From assembly GCA_964035575.1 (NCBI GenBank), contig OZ037887.1, forward strand, positions 558,001-622,000: a DNA stretch of 64,000 nucleotides, in the 5' to 3' direction. Of the stretch, positions 30,670-40,761 are shown piece after piece; positions within the stretch are counted from its first letter, which is position 1; the number at the start of each line of letters is the position of its first letter. This DNA is from Rhynchopus sp. YZ270_cl-10 (Eukaryota; Euglenozoa; Diplonemea; Diplonemida; Diplonemidae). The notes under the pieces were generated by a model, which was not told the origin of the DNA, ran no database searches, and saw only the letters and a program-made list of their open reading frames with translations. The translations under genes and the position numbers were made by a program.

Positions 30670-32127
30670 ATGCTAATCTACGTTGAGGAGTTTGGTGGAG
30701 CGAAACATGCACTCGAAGTGGACGAGACGGACACATACCAGGAGGTGGAGCGGAAGGTGGCGTCTGCGGTGGGGCTGGGCGAGGGGAGCTTTGACATGAG
30801 CTTTGGGGATGTCACGGAGCTGAGTGCTGGCGATGTGGTTGTGTTGACAAAGGGACGGAGACACCAAGCTATGGACCTGCTGAACGCCTTAGGCGAGACC
30901 GAGCTTACTGCAGAGCGAATGATGCATGTGGACCCCGAGGTGGCGGTGTTGTTCCTTCAGGCAGAGGTTGTCACAGTCCTTCCAAGAAAATTCCTTTCTG
31001 GGATCTGGAATGCCCCTGTCGTGCACTTTGATATTGGCGGAACCACAGCAGTGACAGAAATTTGCGGCGAATTTCTTTGCTGCTGCGACAGCAGGACGAT
31101 CAACCTCTCGGGGCTAAGAGGTGTCCACACTATTGGCCACAACTTTATGTGTCGTTGCGTTTTCATCAGGACCCTCGACCTATCCACCTGGAACAATATC
31201 GAGACGATTGGAAACAGCTTTCTCGCCGACTGCACCTCGTTGACAAGCGTGCACCTCCCTCAGCTCCGGGCATCCACCATCGGCAACAACTTTCTCCGCA
31301 ATGCTGAAGCCTTGGTATCGGTGGATCTCTCCGGGCTGAACGGCGTCACTACGATAGGAAACTTTTTTCTCCAATGCGCGCACTCATTGCGAACGCTAGA
31401 TCTCTCTGGCATGCGCGGTATCACCACGATAGGGAGAGGGTTTCTCTTTGAATGCAAATCGCTGGAAACCGCCACCTTCTCCTTCAGCAACATACACACC
31501 ATAGGGGACACCTTTCTGTCCACCTGCACCTCATTAACGGCCCTCGATCTCTCTGACATGAAATGTACCCAGGCGATAGGTGACGGCTTTCTTCAGTACC
31601 TCGACTCCCTGCGGTGTGTGGAGCTTTCTGGGTTGGGCAGCAACATTGGCGACAATTTTCTTGCAAACTGTACAAGGTTGACGAACGTTACCTTTTCGGG
31701 CTCGCCTGAGACCACATCGATCGGGGACAACTTTCTGTTCAACTGCGCAGTACAGAGTTTAAACCTTTCTGGGTTGAGTAGGGTTACCACCATAGGGTCT
31801 TCGTTTCTGCATCATGCAGGCTCGTTGACTGCCGTGGACATCTCCGGGATGTGCAATGTGCAGACAGTAGGAAACGACTTCTTCGCCTTCTGTCCATTTC
31901 TCGAAACTCTCGATCTGTCCAAGATGCGCTCTCTCACTACAATAGGCTATGGCTTTTTATCAAACTGCGCCACGCTCAGAACGCTCAACCTCTCAGGGCT
32001 CTCCGCCGTACACACAACAGGATACCACTTCCTTCACAACTGCAAATATACCCTCAAAATCAAACGCACCAATGCAAGCAAAGCTCTCATTCGCGCCTGC
32101 CCAGAGAGCGGCTGCACCTGCTCTTAA
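30670..32127 (+). CDS. Ubiquitin-like head plus BspA-type leucine-rich-repeat protein
   Basis: The 485-residue product starts MLIYVEEFGGAKHALEVDET. It has a ubiquitin-like head (about residues 1-65, ending LSAGDVVVLTKG). From about residue 130 onward there are some 13 repeats of 23-24 residues with the pattern SLxxLDLSGMxxxTTIGxxFLxxC. This is the BspA/TpLRR (LRR_5) class, better known from surface proteins of Trichomonas, Treponema and other microbes. Neither a signal peptide nor a membrane anchor is visible, so here it is probably cytosolic. The tail is Cys-rich (CPESGCTCS). I start at 30670 because the upstream in-frame ATG at 30607 lies in leader-like sequence and the head matches three paralogues. 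Confidence 0.85.
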   Translation: MLIYVEEFGGAKHALEVDETDTYQEVERKVASAVGLGEGSFDMSFGDVTELSAGDVVVLTKGRRHQAMDLLNALGETELTAERMMHVDPEVAVLFLQAEVVTVLPRKFLSGIWNAPVVHFDIGGTTAVTEICGEFLCCCDSRTINLSGLRGVHTIGHNFMCRCVFIRTLDLSTWNNIETIGNSFLADCTSLTSVHLPQLRASTIGNNFLRNAEALVSVDLSGLNGVTTIGNFFLQCAHSLRTLDLSGMRGITTIGRGFLFECKSLETATFSFSNIHTIGDTFLSTCTSLTALDLSDMKCTQAIGDGFLQYLDSLRCVELSGLGSNIGDNFLANCTRLTNVTFSGSPETTSIGDNFLFNCAVQSLNLSGLSRVTTIGSSFLHHAGSLTAVDISGMCNVQTVGNDFFAFCPFLETLDLSKMRSLTTIGYGFLSNCATLRTLNLSGLSAVHTTGYHFLHNCKYTLKIKRTNASKALIRACPESGCTCS

Positions 32128-32318
32128 CTCCCACCTTTTCCCGCATTTCTTTCAGTTGAAGCAGGATTAGGTTCTCTTATTTTTCCGCATTTTCTATACC
32201 GCCACGAAGGCTTTCCCTTTGAGGCATTATACTCTTACTCCGCTTAGGGGTGGCTCATGAGGTGTCTGCAGTATCCAATACACTTTCCTTTCCCACCCCA
32301 GAACTTAACACTACCACA

Positions 32319-33431
32319 ATGGAAGTCCACGCCAAATGCGCAGCGACCGGCACCACCGCCACTGTGCTGGTTTCTGAGTCCGAGACCTTTGCGACCCTTC
32401 TTGATAAGGCCTGCACTGCGCTCTCCCTCACTGGCAGCTACGAGCTAGAAGAGCCTCATGCTGGTGTAGGGCGTGTTGCGGACTCATCTCTGCAAGCGGG
32501 CGAGACTGTTGTTCTTGCAGAACGCATTACACCTCGTCTTGGAAGCTTTCCCACTGTAGGAACCTGCTCCAGCCTTGTGTTGTCGCAATGTGAACAGTAC
32601 TGTGCATGCGTGACCTCGCAGTGCCACCTCTTTGTCTCTGCGACGGTGAGCGGTGAATGTCTCTGGGCAGATGACAGTGGTGCGGTGTCGTGCGCAACGT
32701 TTCTTATTGATAGGGTAGTCTCCGGCCTGCTTGCAGGCAGTACAATCAAGGTGCGGTCCTATGATGGAGACTTAGAACACACATTGGACCATCCTAATGC
32801 AGAAATGGTTCACCGTGTCACAACCTGTCCAACCACTCTGCGTCTTGCCACGACATCGACGGCAGATATTGTGGTATGGAGTGCCACCGACCGGCCTGCT
32901 CCAGAGAGCACCCTCCGTTGGGAGGATGCGGACAGCCTTGCGGTGGCGATTGCGATGAGGGGGGATAGAGTGGTGTCGGGGCATGACGATGGTGTGGTGC
33001 GGGTGTTCTGCATTTCTACGGGGCAGTGTGTTGCGGTGTGCCCAATACATCGTGACGAAGCGATGACGGTGGCGATCAGCTGCGACGGCAGGTGGTTTGC
33101 GTCCGGTGGTGAGTACAACGACCGCCTAGCGTACGTCTTCTCGACAGAAACGAACGAACCAGAACACACCCTGGACGGCCACACCATACGCGTCAGTGAT
33201 GCCCTCTTCACCCCCTCGTTCCTCCTCCTCCGATCCCTCAGATGGTCGTTGCTCTACGACCTGGACACATGGACACCCCGCAAGATACGACACACAGACG
33301 CCAACGGGTTTGGAGTTCCCGCAGCGGGTGCAGTGCTGACGCGCTGTGGGCGGTACCTCTTTTCAGGCCACACTGACGGGTATCGTGTTTACAATGTTGC
33401 AGAAAGTGCCCAACCTGTGGATAATGAGTGA
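32319..33431 (+). CDS. Ubiquitin-like head plus WD40-like beta-propeller protein
   Basis: The 370-residue product starts MEVHAKCAATGTTATVLVSE. The head (residues 1-70, ending LQAGETVVLAE) is followed by WD40-like repeats: SGDDG-type turns such as GHDDGVVRVFCISTGQC, GRWFASGGEYNDRLAYVFS, TLDGHTIRVSDALF and CGRYLFSGHTDGYRVY. Several blades can be followed, although the WD dipeptides are mostly lost. It is the same architecture as the gene at 38865 and is probably a protein-interaction scaffold. The ATG at 32319 is preferred to 32250 because it places the head at the N-terminus as in its paralogues. The gene begins 190 bp after the LRR gene stop. Confidence 0.75.
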   Translation: MEVHAKCAATGTTATVLVSESETFATLLDKACTALSLTGSYELEEPHAGVGRVADSSLQAGETVVLAERITPRLGSFPTVGTCSSLVLSQCEQYCACVTSQCHLFVSATVSGECLWADDSGAVSCATFLIDRVVSGLLAGSTIKVRSYDGDLEHTLDHPNAEMVHRVTTCPTTLRLATTSTADIVVWSATDRPAPESTLRWEDADSLAVAIAMRGDRVVSGHDDGVVRVFCISTGQCVAVCPIHRDEAMTVAISCDGRWFASGGEYNDRLAYVFSTETNEPEHTLDGHTIRVSDALFTPSFLLLRSLRWSLLYDLDTWTPRKIRHTDANGFGVPAAGAVLTRCGRYLFSGHTDGYRVYNVAESAQPVDNE

Positions 33432-33929
33432 GGGGTTTTCATATGCCCTGATTCGTAAAAAGGGGAAGCTGAAGGGAGAGAGGCCAATTGAGGAAAGAAT
33501 CTTGCCAAAAAAAAAAAAAATGGTACAATACTTTGGTGTGGCTCAAAACCCCCCCAAAGTACACGTACAAAAATTAGTTTACTAAAGGGAATTTTTGGGT
33601 TGGGAAAAAAAATGCAAACGTACAAAAAAAAATACACTTTATTTCGAGATGAGCCACATCATCAATACGATAAAATTTTAAAAAGGTGATTGTCTATACA
33701 AAAAAAACATCGTTGCTCTTGGTATTTTACCGCTGGTACACTTCATGTCTCATGCGTCTCGTGTTCCACTCCACTGCTCCCTCACCAGCTACTGAATAGA
33801 CCTACCTTGGTACCTCCAATGTCTCCCCCCCTTCTGCTGCCACGCCTTCATTTACTCATGAAGTTTCCACACACATGGTTTACCTCCTCCCCCATACCCA
33901 CAAAAAACAGAAACCACACACCCAACCAA

Positions 33930-34616
33930 ATGACCTCACCACTGAACCCCGAGAAGGTGTTCTGCACCCAATGCCAGACCCTCATCCTGCTTCCCAACAC
34001 TGCCGCCGTCGTGTCTGAACCGCGTACCCTGCGTGGCGGCGGCCTGGGCGGTCTTGACCCAGGCTTCAATGAGTGGTACGACGTGGCAGATAGAATGCAG
34101 TTTGCGAACATCGCGTTTTTGAAGGGGTCTGGGGTGGAGGAGAGGAACGTGCTTGTGCAGAAGGAGGTCGGGGAAGGGTTGGGGACACAGTTCGTCGATG
34201 AGGAGACAATGGTGTTGGAGAGCCTCGTGGAGGGGGGCCCCGCGGAGCGGAATAAGATGGAAGCGTTTGTGGGGTGGACCCTGGTGCAGCTTGACGACAC
34301 ACCGATCAGCTGTTGCGACGACGTGCGTGACGTGGCGCCTCCTCTCTCTGTCGTCACAGCAACCTTCCGCCGCCCTTCCCCAGCGCGTCTCCTTGTCTGT
34401 GCTGGGTGCGAAAGCGCTGTTATCGGTATGACAGAGAACGGTACCGCTTGCAGCATAGCAGCGAAGCTCGTTTCGTCAGGCGAAGGAGCGAAACCCATTA
34501 CAGTCATGTCCCCCGAAGATCCACAAGCCAATCAAATTCGTGCAATGATTGAAAAAGAGGAAAAGGAAAAGGGTGAAAAGGAGGAGGCAAAGGGTGAGGA
34601 GGAGGAGGGGGCCTAA
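33930..34616 (+). CDS. Zinc-ribbon protein with an embedded PDZ-like domain
   Basis: The 228-residue product has two CxxC knuckles far apart (CTQCQTLILLP near residue 13 and CAGCESAVIGM near 155), which could form one split zinc ribbon. Between them lies a PDZ-like stretch: NVLVQKEVGEGLGTQFVDEE, then LESLVEGGPAERNKMEAFVG, then WTLVQLDDTPISCCDDV. The C-terminus is a Lys/Glu-rich coil. The sequence fits the pattern known from PDZ-like domains of protists (GGPAERxxx...G..L..++). The start at 33930 excludes a Pro/Leu-rich leader of about 80 codons that looks untranslated. Partner and process are unknown. Confidence 0.6.
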   Translation: MTSPLNPEKVFCTQCQTLILLPNTAAVVSEPRTLRGGGLGGLDPGFNEWYDVADRMQFANIAFLKGSGVEERNVLVQKEVGEGLGTQFVDEETMVLESLVEGGPAERNKMEAFVGWTLVQLDDTPISCCDDVRDVAPPLSVVTATFRRPSPARLLVCAGCESAVIGMTENGTACSIAAKLVSSGEGAKPITVMSPEDPQANQIRAMIEKEEKEKGEKEEAKGEEEEGA

Positions 34617-34734
34617 ATAATGGCTTTTCAATTTTTATGTGGTGATTTTTAAAAAAAAGCAATGCTTGGAATTTTTGAGCTTGCTCATTGTATTTGAGGT
34701 GCATTGTCGAGTGTGTTGTTATAAATTCTATTTT

Positions 34735-34850
34735 GTACGCGTGTCAATGAAGTGCTGATCTCAGCTCTCGTTGTTTGATAACCCACAGGGACTCCGCCGA
34801 TGCACGGTGAAGGCGTTTGCACTTTTAACTCTTTTTTTTCTTCAAAAAGT
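34735..34850 (+). repeat. F-family element, copy 2
   Basis: GTCAATGAAGTGCTGATCTC, then GATAACCCACAGGGACTCCG, a CGCC...GGCG hairpin and GTTTGCACTTTTAACTC with a T-run. It shares its long 5' part with the copy at 45655. It is 290 bp upstream of the aminodeoxychorismate synthase ATG. Confidence 0.7.
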
Positions 34851-35139
34851 CTAACCTAAAGAAAAGAGAAAATGTCATCTCAGAGAATCTCTCGCCTTCA
34901 ATTCTTTTTTGTTAAACGCTGTGATGAATCTAATTTAAACGCACACTACTTTGCGAACGGAAAGTGTCACGTCGTTCACCCCAACCGCGATCCGCAACCA
35001 CCCAACAGATGAGATACTGTGTGTGCGGAAGCGTCAACGCATCAAACAACAACGGACGCTCCCCCCCTTTTTCCCTCTTCTCTCTCTCTCTCTTTTCTTT
35101 CATCCACAATTTACTTCAGAGAAGCCCAAGAACAAAACC

Positions 35140-37895
35140 ATGGAGGAAGCACTTTTCCCTCACACTGCCGCAGGACATGGAGTGCTTCTGGTGGACAACT
35201 TCGACAGCTATACGTACAACATCTTCCAGTACCTCGGTGAGGTCTGCACGGTTCCACCTACAGTCATCAAGAACAACGACCCAAGAGGATTGGACCAAGA
35301 ATGGGTGAAACAGTTCAGTGGCGTCGTGATTAGCCCTGGACCTGGACACCCAAATGTCCCTGAGGATATCGGTGTGAGCAAAACGATTTGCGAGACATAT
35401 GGTGGCCCGGTTCTTGGAGTTTGTCTTGGGTTTCAGGCAATGGGGTTGTGGGGAGGGGCAGACATCTGCAAGGCGCCTCACGTTGTGCACGGTGAGATTG
35501 CGACTGTTGTGCACAATGGAAGCGATCCTTTGTTTTATGAAATCCCGACTGCCTTCAAAGTGGTGAGGTACCATTCGTTGATTATCGACCCGGCAACCAT
35601 CGACTCCGACAGCATCGAACTCACTGCAGCCACTTTAGAAGAAGGCGACGGCTTCCGTATCAAAACGGTACCAGATTTTTTAACAGAGAGACAGCTTGAG
35701 CGGGTTATTCCGATGGGATTGAAAATGAAGGGAAAGCCTCATTGGGGTGTTCAGTACCACCCGGAGAGCATTTGCACGCAATATGGTCATGTTTTGATTG
35801 AGAATTTTGCAAGAATTTGTGGTGCGTTGGATGCGAATTGGAGGATGAATCGGGTGCAAAGGGATGTATCTTGTCCTTTGGCTGGAGCAGGTGGGGTAGC
35901 ATTCCACAGCAGAACAATGACCTTTGGGGAAGACCGTTTCGACCCTGCAGCGGTTTTTACTGCAGCATTTGGAACATCAAAAAACGTGGTTTGGTTAGAC
36001 AGCACGACAGACAAGAGGGGGCGCTACTCTATCATGGCCGATACCTGCAGTTCTGACAGAAATTTTCTCATCAACTATTCAATAGATACCGGCTTCTTAG
36101 GAGATTCACGTTCCCATTTGCAACAGCACGCCGCAGAGAAGGTAGGTGAAGACATTCTACAAGAGCTAGAAAATCTTGTTTCAAACGAACGGAAACGGTT
36201 TACCCCGTCTGTTGAAGCGGGGCATCTGCCGTTTCAAGGGGGGTTTTTGGGGTATCTTTCGTATGAAATGCGAAAAGAAGCTTTGAAACATGCACACAAC
36301 ATCGATGATACTGTATTATCACCTGAAGACAGTGCGTTGAACATGCCGGATTTATCAATGCTTTTTGCGTACCATTTTGTTGTAGCCGACCATTTGGAGG
36401 GTATATTACATATCTGCGAGGTCTCAGAAAACGGATCTGACGGATGGATCGACAAAATGTACTCAAAGATTGAAAATGGATTGACGCAAGGAGAAGAAGG
36501 AAACAATACAGTGGCGGCGAAGGAGAAGCTCAGCTTTGCACCGCATCGGAATAAGGAGGAATACTTGCAAAGCATCCGGAGAATCAAGGAGCTGATTTTG
36601 GAAGGGGAAACTTATGAGGTTTGTTTAACTAATGAGTTTTCTTGTCAGCTTCCGGAGGGGGTGCTGACTGAAACCTTGGTATTCTATAAAGAACTCCGTA
36701 AAATCAATGCAGCGCCCTATGCCGCGTACATCCGCGTTGAAGGGTATGGTGATGTATGCAGTTCTTCTCCAGAGCGGTTTTTAAAAATTGATAAATCTGG
36801 GTTGTGCGAAGCCAAACCAATCAAAGGAACCATGAAGCGATCTGACGACCCTATTAAGGATGCTGCATTAAAACAACAACTGATCGACTCTGTAAAGGAT
36901 CAATGCGAGAATTTGATGATCGCGGATTTAATTAGAAATGATCTGGGTATGATAAGCGTGGCGGGGTCCGTCAATGTACCGAAACTGATGAACATTGAGT
37001 CATACAAAACGGTCCATCAAATGGTCACAACGGTGCGGTCACAACTGAACCCAGGCGCATCGCACGCCACTGCATTGAAAGTAACGTTCCCTGGTGGGTC
37101 GATCGTAGGTGCACCAAAGATCCGTACCATGGAATTCATTGAACAGCTGGAAGCCCGTAGGCGAGGGCTCTACACAGGAAGCATAGGGTGTCTCTCGCTC
37201 TGTGGGAACAGCGACTTCAACATCGCAATCCGCACGGCAGTGGTTGCGAAGGATAGAACGGAGGAGCGGAGACGGATTCTCAGAATCGGTGCTGGAGGGG
37301 CGATCACGATTCTTTCAGACCCTGAAGATGAGTGGGATGAGGTATGAGAAAAAAGTGTTGAATTTTTCGGTTTCGTGACTGTGTGAATGAAGCCTGATCT
37401 CTATAGGTAGTAAAAAATATAACCCTTTTTGGTGTGGCTGAAGGGATGATTCGCACTTTCTTCCACACTTTTTGCGCAGGGGAAATTTTTTCGAGGGCTG
37501 ATTCGCACTTTTTCCGCCCCATTCAGATACACCATTTTTTGGCGTTTTCGTAGGTTTGAGAGTAGGTTTTTTTATGAACTTCAAACTTTCACTTTCCCCT
37601 GAGTTCTGTTCCTTGAGTGGCTGAGGGTAGAATGACGTGAAGAGCTGCATACCTGGGGGAAGGTGTCTATACTATTACAACCCAGTATTTCAAAAATACA
37701 AATTCATATACTTTCAAATAAAATTTGAAAGCATTAGGGAAGTGTATAAAAACTAGAACTTTTGTGAAAATTTAACTTTTTAGTTTTTTGTTTATCAATC
37801 CCTCCCTACAGATTATGATCAAGGCCTACCCCTTGATGCGAACAATCGGCAAGATCCTGACCGGACGAGAAGACGGTTGGGAGTTAGCAGCGTGA
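35140..37895 (+). CDS. pabAB: Bifunctional aminodeoxychorismate synthase (PabA-PabB fusion)
   Basis: This enzyme converts chorismate and glutamine to 4-amino-4-deoxychorismate for folate synthesis. The N-terminal glutamine amidotransferase domain (residues ~12-235) has the oxyanion GPGHP motif, the nucleophile Cys95 in GVCLGFQ, and His207/Glu209 in HPES. The usual His of GVCLGHQ is Phe98. The C-terminal chorismate-binding domain (~270-750) carries PIKGT, with the lysine (Lys562) that distinguishes PabB from TrpE, and GAPKIRTMEFI. Exon 1 ends at 37341 in DPEDEWDE. A 470-nt intron (37342-37811, GTATGA...CTACAG) leads in phase 0 to exon 2 (37812-37895), which supplies IMIKAYPLMRTIGKILTG and a short tail, as expected for the family's last helix. 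The spliced length is 761 residues. Fused enzymes of this order are typical of fungi, plants and protists. Confidence 0.93.
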
Positions 37896-38042
37896 TGCTT
37901 CGCAATGCGTAATGCTAGACGAGACACCGGACTGGGGGTGGGGCAAATGGGTCGGAGGGTGGTGGGCGGGTAATTTAACAAAGGGGGGGATAAGGGGAGG
38001 GGGGCTCCAGTGCACATCGATGCCCATCTTTCAAACTTTATT

Positions 38043-38130
38043 TATTCTGTTTGTGCTTTCATCCAGGATGGCTGGCATCGTACAGTGGGTCAGTCGGAGG
38101 TGCCTGCATTTAACAACCATGATTTGTTTC
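38043..38130 (+). repeat. Q-family structured element, copy 2
   Basis: GTGCTTTCATCCAGGATGGC, TGGCATCGTACAGTGGGTCA and GTCGGAGGTGCCTGCATTTA, then AACAACC and a T-rich tail. This is the most complete copy. Confidence 0.75.
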
Positions 38131-38639
38131 TCTTTTCTTTTTGTTCATCCAGCGCAAATTTTTTAAAACAAAAATTACTTCCAATTATGCTGCTCCCGTG
38201 GACATCAGAAAAAGCTGTGTTTATTATCACAAAAGAACATCCTTCCCGTACCCACATTTTTTTTTTGTCACCTCGTGAAATGAAGGAGGAAATAGAAACA
38301 AAGCATTTTGAACACACTCGCGGTTCTAGGGACGAACCGCGCTGCAGAGCCACTCCTCACCAAACAGGTCGAGGTGTGTGCGTTTCACCACAACCTCTCC
38401 CATGGGTTTTATCGTGTGATGAGTGTTAAGTTTCTATTTCTTTTCTGATAAATTGTTGGAGTAGTGTAGTTGCCTCGGTTGTGTTGCCACAGTTGTGCAA
38501 TCTCCACTTCCCATAAGTTCACTCACGAAAAGGCCTCAGATCTGGGGCCTTTCTTTTCAGAATCCAGCTGGTCGTATCTTTCTATTGTTCTCAAGTCAGG
38601 AAAATGGCTAAATACAGAGAGAGCCTGCACACATTTTCG

Positions 38640-38682
38640 CAGAGACTTAGGATCATCTTATAAACCTTTCTTATTTTTCAAA
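38640..38682 (+). repeat. H-family hairpin, copy 3 (3' half only)
   Basis: CGCAGAGACTTAGGATCATC followed by TTATAAACCTTTCTTATTTT. The 5' arm is diverged (GGCTAAATACAGAGAG), so the stem is weak. Confidence 0.5.
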
Positions 38683-38800
38683 TAAACTCCCCCCCCCCCC
38701 ACAATTTTCATTTTCACTGCGCTTCACACTCTATTTACTCAAATCTATCTCCCCCTCCACCCACACAATAGAGACCTTGGGTTCACCTTCATCAATTTTA

Positions 38801-38852
38801 TAAGGTGACTAAGCACGAGAGGCTTAGGATCATCTTATAAACTTTTCTTTAT
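38801..38852 (+). repeat. H-family hairpin, copy 4
   Basis: AAGGTGACTAAGCACGAGAG, then GCTTAGGATCATCTT and ATAAACTTTTCTTTAT. This is a consensus-like copy that ends 13 bp before the ATG of the WD40-like gene, so it almost certainly lies in its 5' UTR or core promoter. Confidence 0.85.
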
Positions 38853-38864
38853 ATTCTTTCCCCA

Positions 38865-39983
38865 ATGGACATCACTGTTTCATTCACCCCCACCGGTGAG
38901 GTGTGTAGTGTCGAGGTGCCTTATGACGGGACAGTGGCTTGCTTGATTGAACAGCTTGCGGAGAGGTTGGGGACGTGCAGTCCGTTACGGGTGTACTGTC
39001 CTGGTACGGGGGTGGGTTTGGTGGAGGACGAGACGCTTGCCGAGGTGGGGGTCGAGCTGGGGGTGCGTCTGGCATGTGAACCTTGTTACCCGGATCTGCC
39101 TGAGCAGGCGGTGTTCTTTGCGAGATATACCTTTTGTATGTCATTATCTCCATGTGGACGGTATCTCGCAGTGGGGCTTGGCGATAAGAATCTCTCTGTT
39201 GTGGACCTGGTCACTGGGGGACGCCACTTTGCTGTTTCTAATGGCTCAGAGGGGGGCTGCTACCAACGGAGCCTTGCCTTCTCCGCGACACACCTCATTG
39301 CAAATGCACGCAGCTCGCTCGATGTCTTTGCCACTCCATTTGACACCCCCCACTCCATTTCCTGTGGCTCCCAGGTTGATGCATGCGTCTTCCACCCGCA
39401 CGATCCATTTTGCTATATTTGTACCGATACCCACCTTCGCCGACTGAATACCACATCATGGAGTGTTACAGCAGAGACTACGGTTCCTGACCATGAAGCA
39501 GGATCGGTAATATATTGTTTGGGACTGCGGGTCTCGTTGTGTGGAAAATATGTGGCGAAGCTGGATGCAGGGGAACTGGAGGTGCGTGATGCGACAACGT
39601 TGGAGCAGATCTGGGCAGTTGAGATGGAGGCAGTTCGTTTGGAGGTGACGAGCGGTGCAGTGGTGGTGTTGGTCGGGAGTGTATGCCATGTGCACAGCGT
39701 TCTGGATGGAGTGGTGCTACACGAGATTGAGGTTACCTCCCCGTACCGAGTATTCACGATGTCCCGATGTGCTTCCTGGCTCTTCGCTGTGGACGCATTC
39801 TGGATCACACAAATAGAGGTTGTCTCGGGGAAGGTGCTCCGTAAACTCCACGGTGGCGGGGTCATTACAGACATCTGCACCTCCCGGTGCGGTACTAAGG
39901 TGATATGTCTGCGAGCGCGGTGTGTTGCTATCTTCGACATAACAGGGCCAGAAATGATACAAGATTCGGCAATCGAAGGATAG
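38865..39983 (+). CDS. Ubiquitin-like head plus WD40-like beta-propeller protein
   Basis: The 372-residue product starts MDITVSFTPTGEVCSVEVPY. The head (1-72) has a clear ubiquitin-like pattern with a helix TVACLIEQLAERLG and a last strand VGVELGVRLACE. The body follows a propeller pattern, with blades such as MSLSPCGRYLAVGLGDKNLS, RVSLCGKYVAKLDAGELEVR and VITDICTSRCGTKVICLRAR. It is a paralogue in architecture of the gene at 32319, and both alternate with unrelated genes on the same strand. Its 5' flank carries the best H-family hairpin, only 13 bp from the ATG. Confidence 0.78.
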   Translation: MDITVSFTPTGEVCSVEVPYDGTVACLIEQLAERLGTCSPLRVYCPGTGVGLVEDETLAEVGVELGVRLACEPCYPDLPEQAVFFARYTFCMSLSPCGRYLAVGLGDKNLSVVDLVTGGRHFAVSNGSEGGCYQRSLAFSATHLIANARSSLDVFATPFDTPHSISCGSQVDACVFHPHDPFCYICTDTHLRRLNTTSWSVTAETTVPDHEAGSVIYCLGLRVSLCGKYVAKLDAGELEVRDATTLEQIWAVEMEAVRLEVTSGAVVVLVGSVCHVHSVLDGVVLHEIEVTSPYRVFTMSRCASWLFAVDAFWITQIEVVSGKVLRKLHGGGVITDICTSRCGTKVICLRARCVAIFDITGPEMIQDSAIEG

Positions 39984-40221
39984 TTTTGTTTTTTTTGAAA
40001 AAAAAATTGTTCTCAAGAGGGGGAGAGAGAGAGAGGGAGGGAGGTCTGGTGAATAATATGTGGCGTAGTATGTGCAAAATGACGATCTTCCAGTTTTGCT
40101 CAAAACTAATCCATAAAAAGGGAGAAGCGAGGGAGTGGTGCTCTTCCCCCTCTTCCTACGAAGAGAGGAACGGGAAACCGAGAAAGTGAAAAGTTTACAA
40201 CTCGCTCTTCCCAAGGTGGCT

Positions 40222-40690
40222 ATATCATGGGTTCAAGGCGAGGCTTGGGAATTATCTTTAAATTATTCAGCCCTTTTTTGAGTAGTTGTCTCGCATTATC
40301 AGAATTCTATTGTGTGCATGTGTTTTTATTCCGATCTTTCTCTTTTGAACAAAAGAGAGAGACGCGGAAAACCCCCCCTCCCCCCCCTTCACGAAATACC
40401 CTTCTCACTCTTCTTCTCCTTCACTGTGAGGATGAAACCAATGCTTTTTTTTTGTGGACTCCCTTTTCTTCCCCCTACATAGTGCCTGAATGATCACAGA
40501 TTTAAATTTCCATTTTATTTTTCAAACCCCCTCCACAGAGTCAACACCCTCCCACCCACCCACACCCCACACCGCCATATTCTGCGCAAAGAATTACCCC
40601 TATTAGTTATCAAACACCCACCCACATTCCCTTCCAGCTAAACCATACACGGTGTTTTTTCACCACCAACCCCCTCCAACACCACCCCCC
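40222..40690. other. Gene-free, pyrimidine-rich spacer
   Basis: This is C- and T-rich sequence (CACCCACCCACACCCCACAC and similar) without a supported gene. It leads into the next H-family copy. Confidence 0.4.
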
Positions 40691-40699
40691 CATCTTTTT

Positions 40700-40748
40700 C
40701 CACTAAGCACAAGCTTAGGTTCATTGCAACATAACCTTTCTTCTTCTT
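40700..40748 (+). repeat. H-family hairpin, copy 5 (short loop)
   Basis: CACTAAGCACAAGCTTAGGT, then TCATTGCAACATAACCTTTC. The upper stem CTAAGC/GCTTAG is intact and the lower stem is lost. It ends about 15 bp before the ATG of the Yippee/Mis18-like gene. Confidence 0.65.
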
Positions 40749-40761
40749 CTCCTCCCAACCT

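Noticed and set aside
33848-34531. 227-codon minus-strand frame
   Set aside because: It is antisense to the zinc-ribbon/PDZ-like gene, whose motifs and codon phase are much better. The same applies to long minus-strand frames at 10201-10800, 25800-26531, 47468-48001 and 55461-56228.
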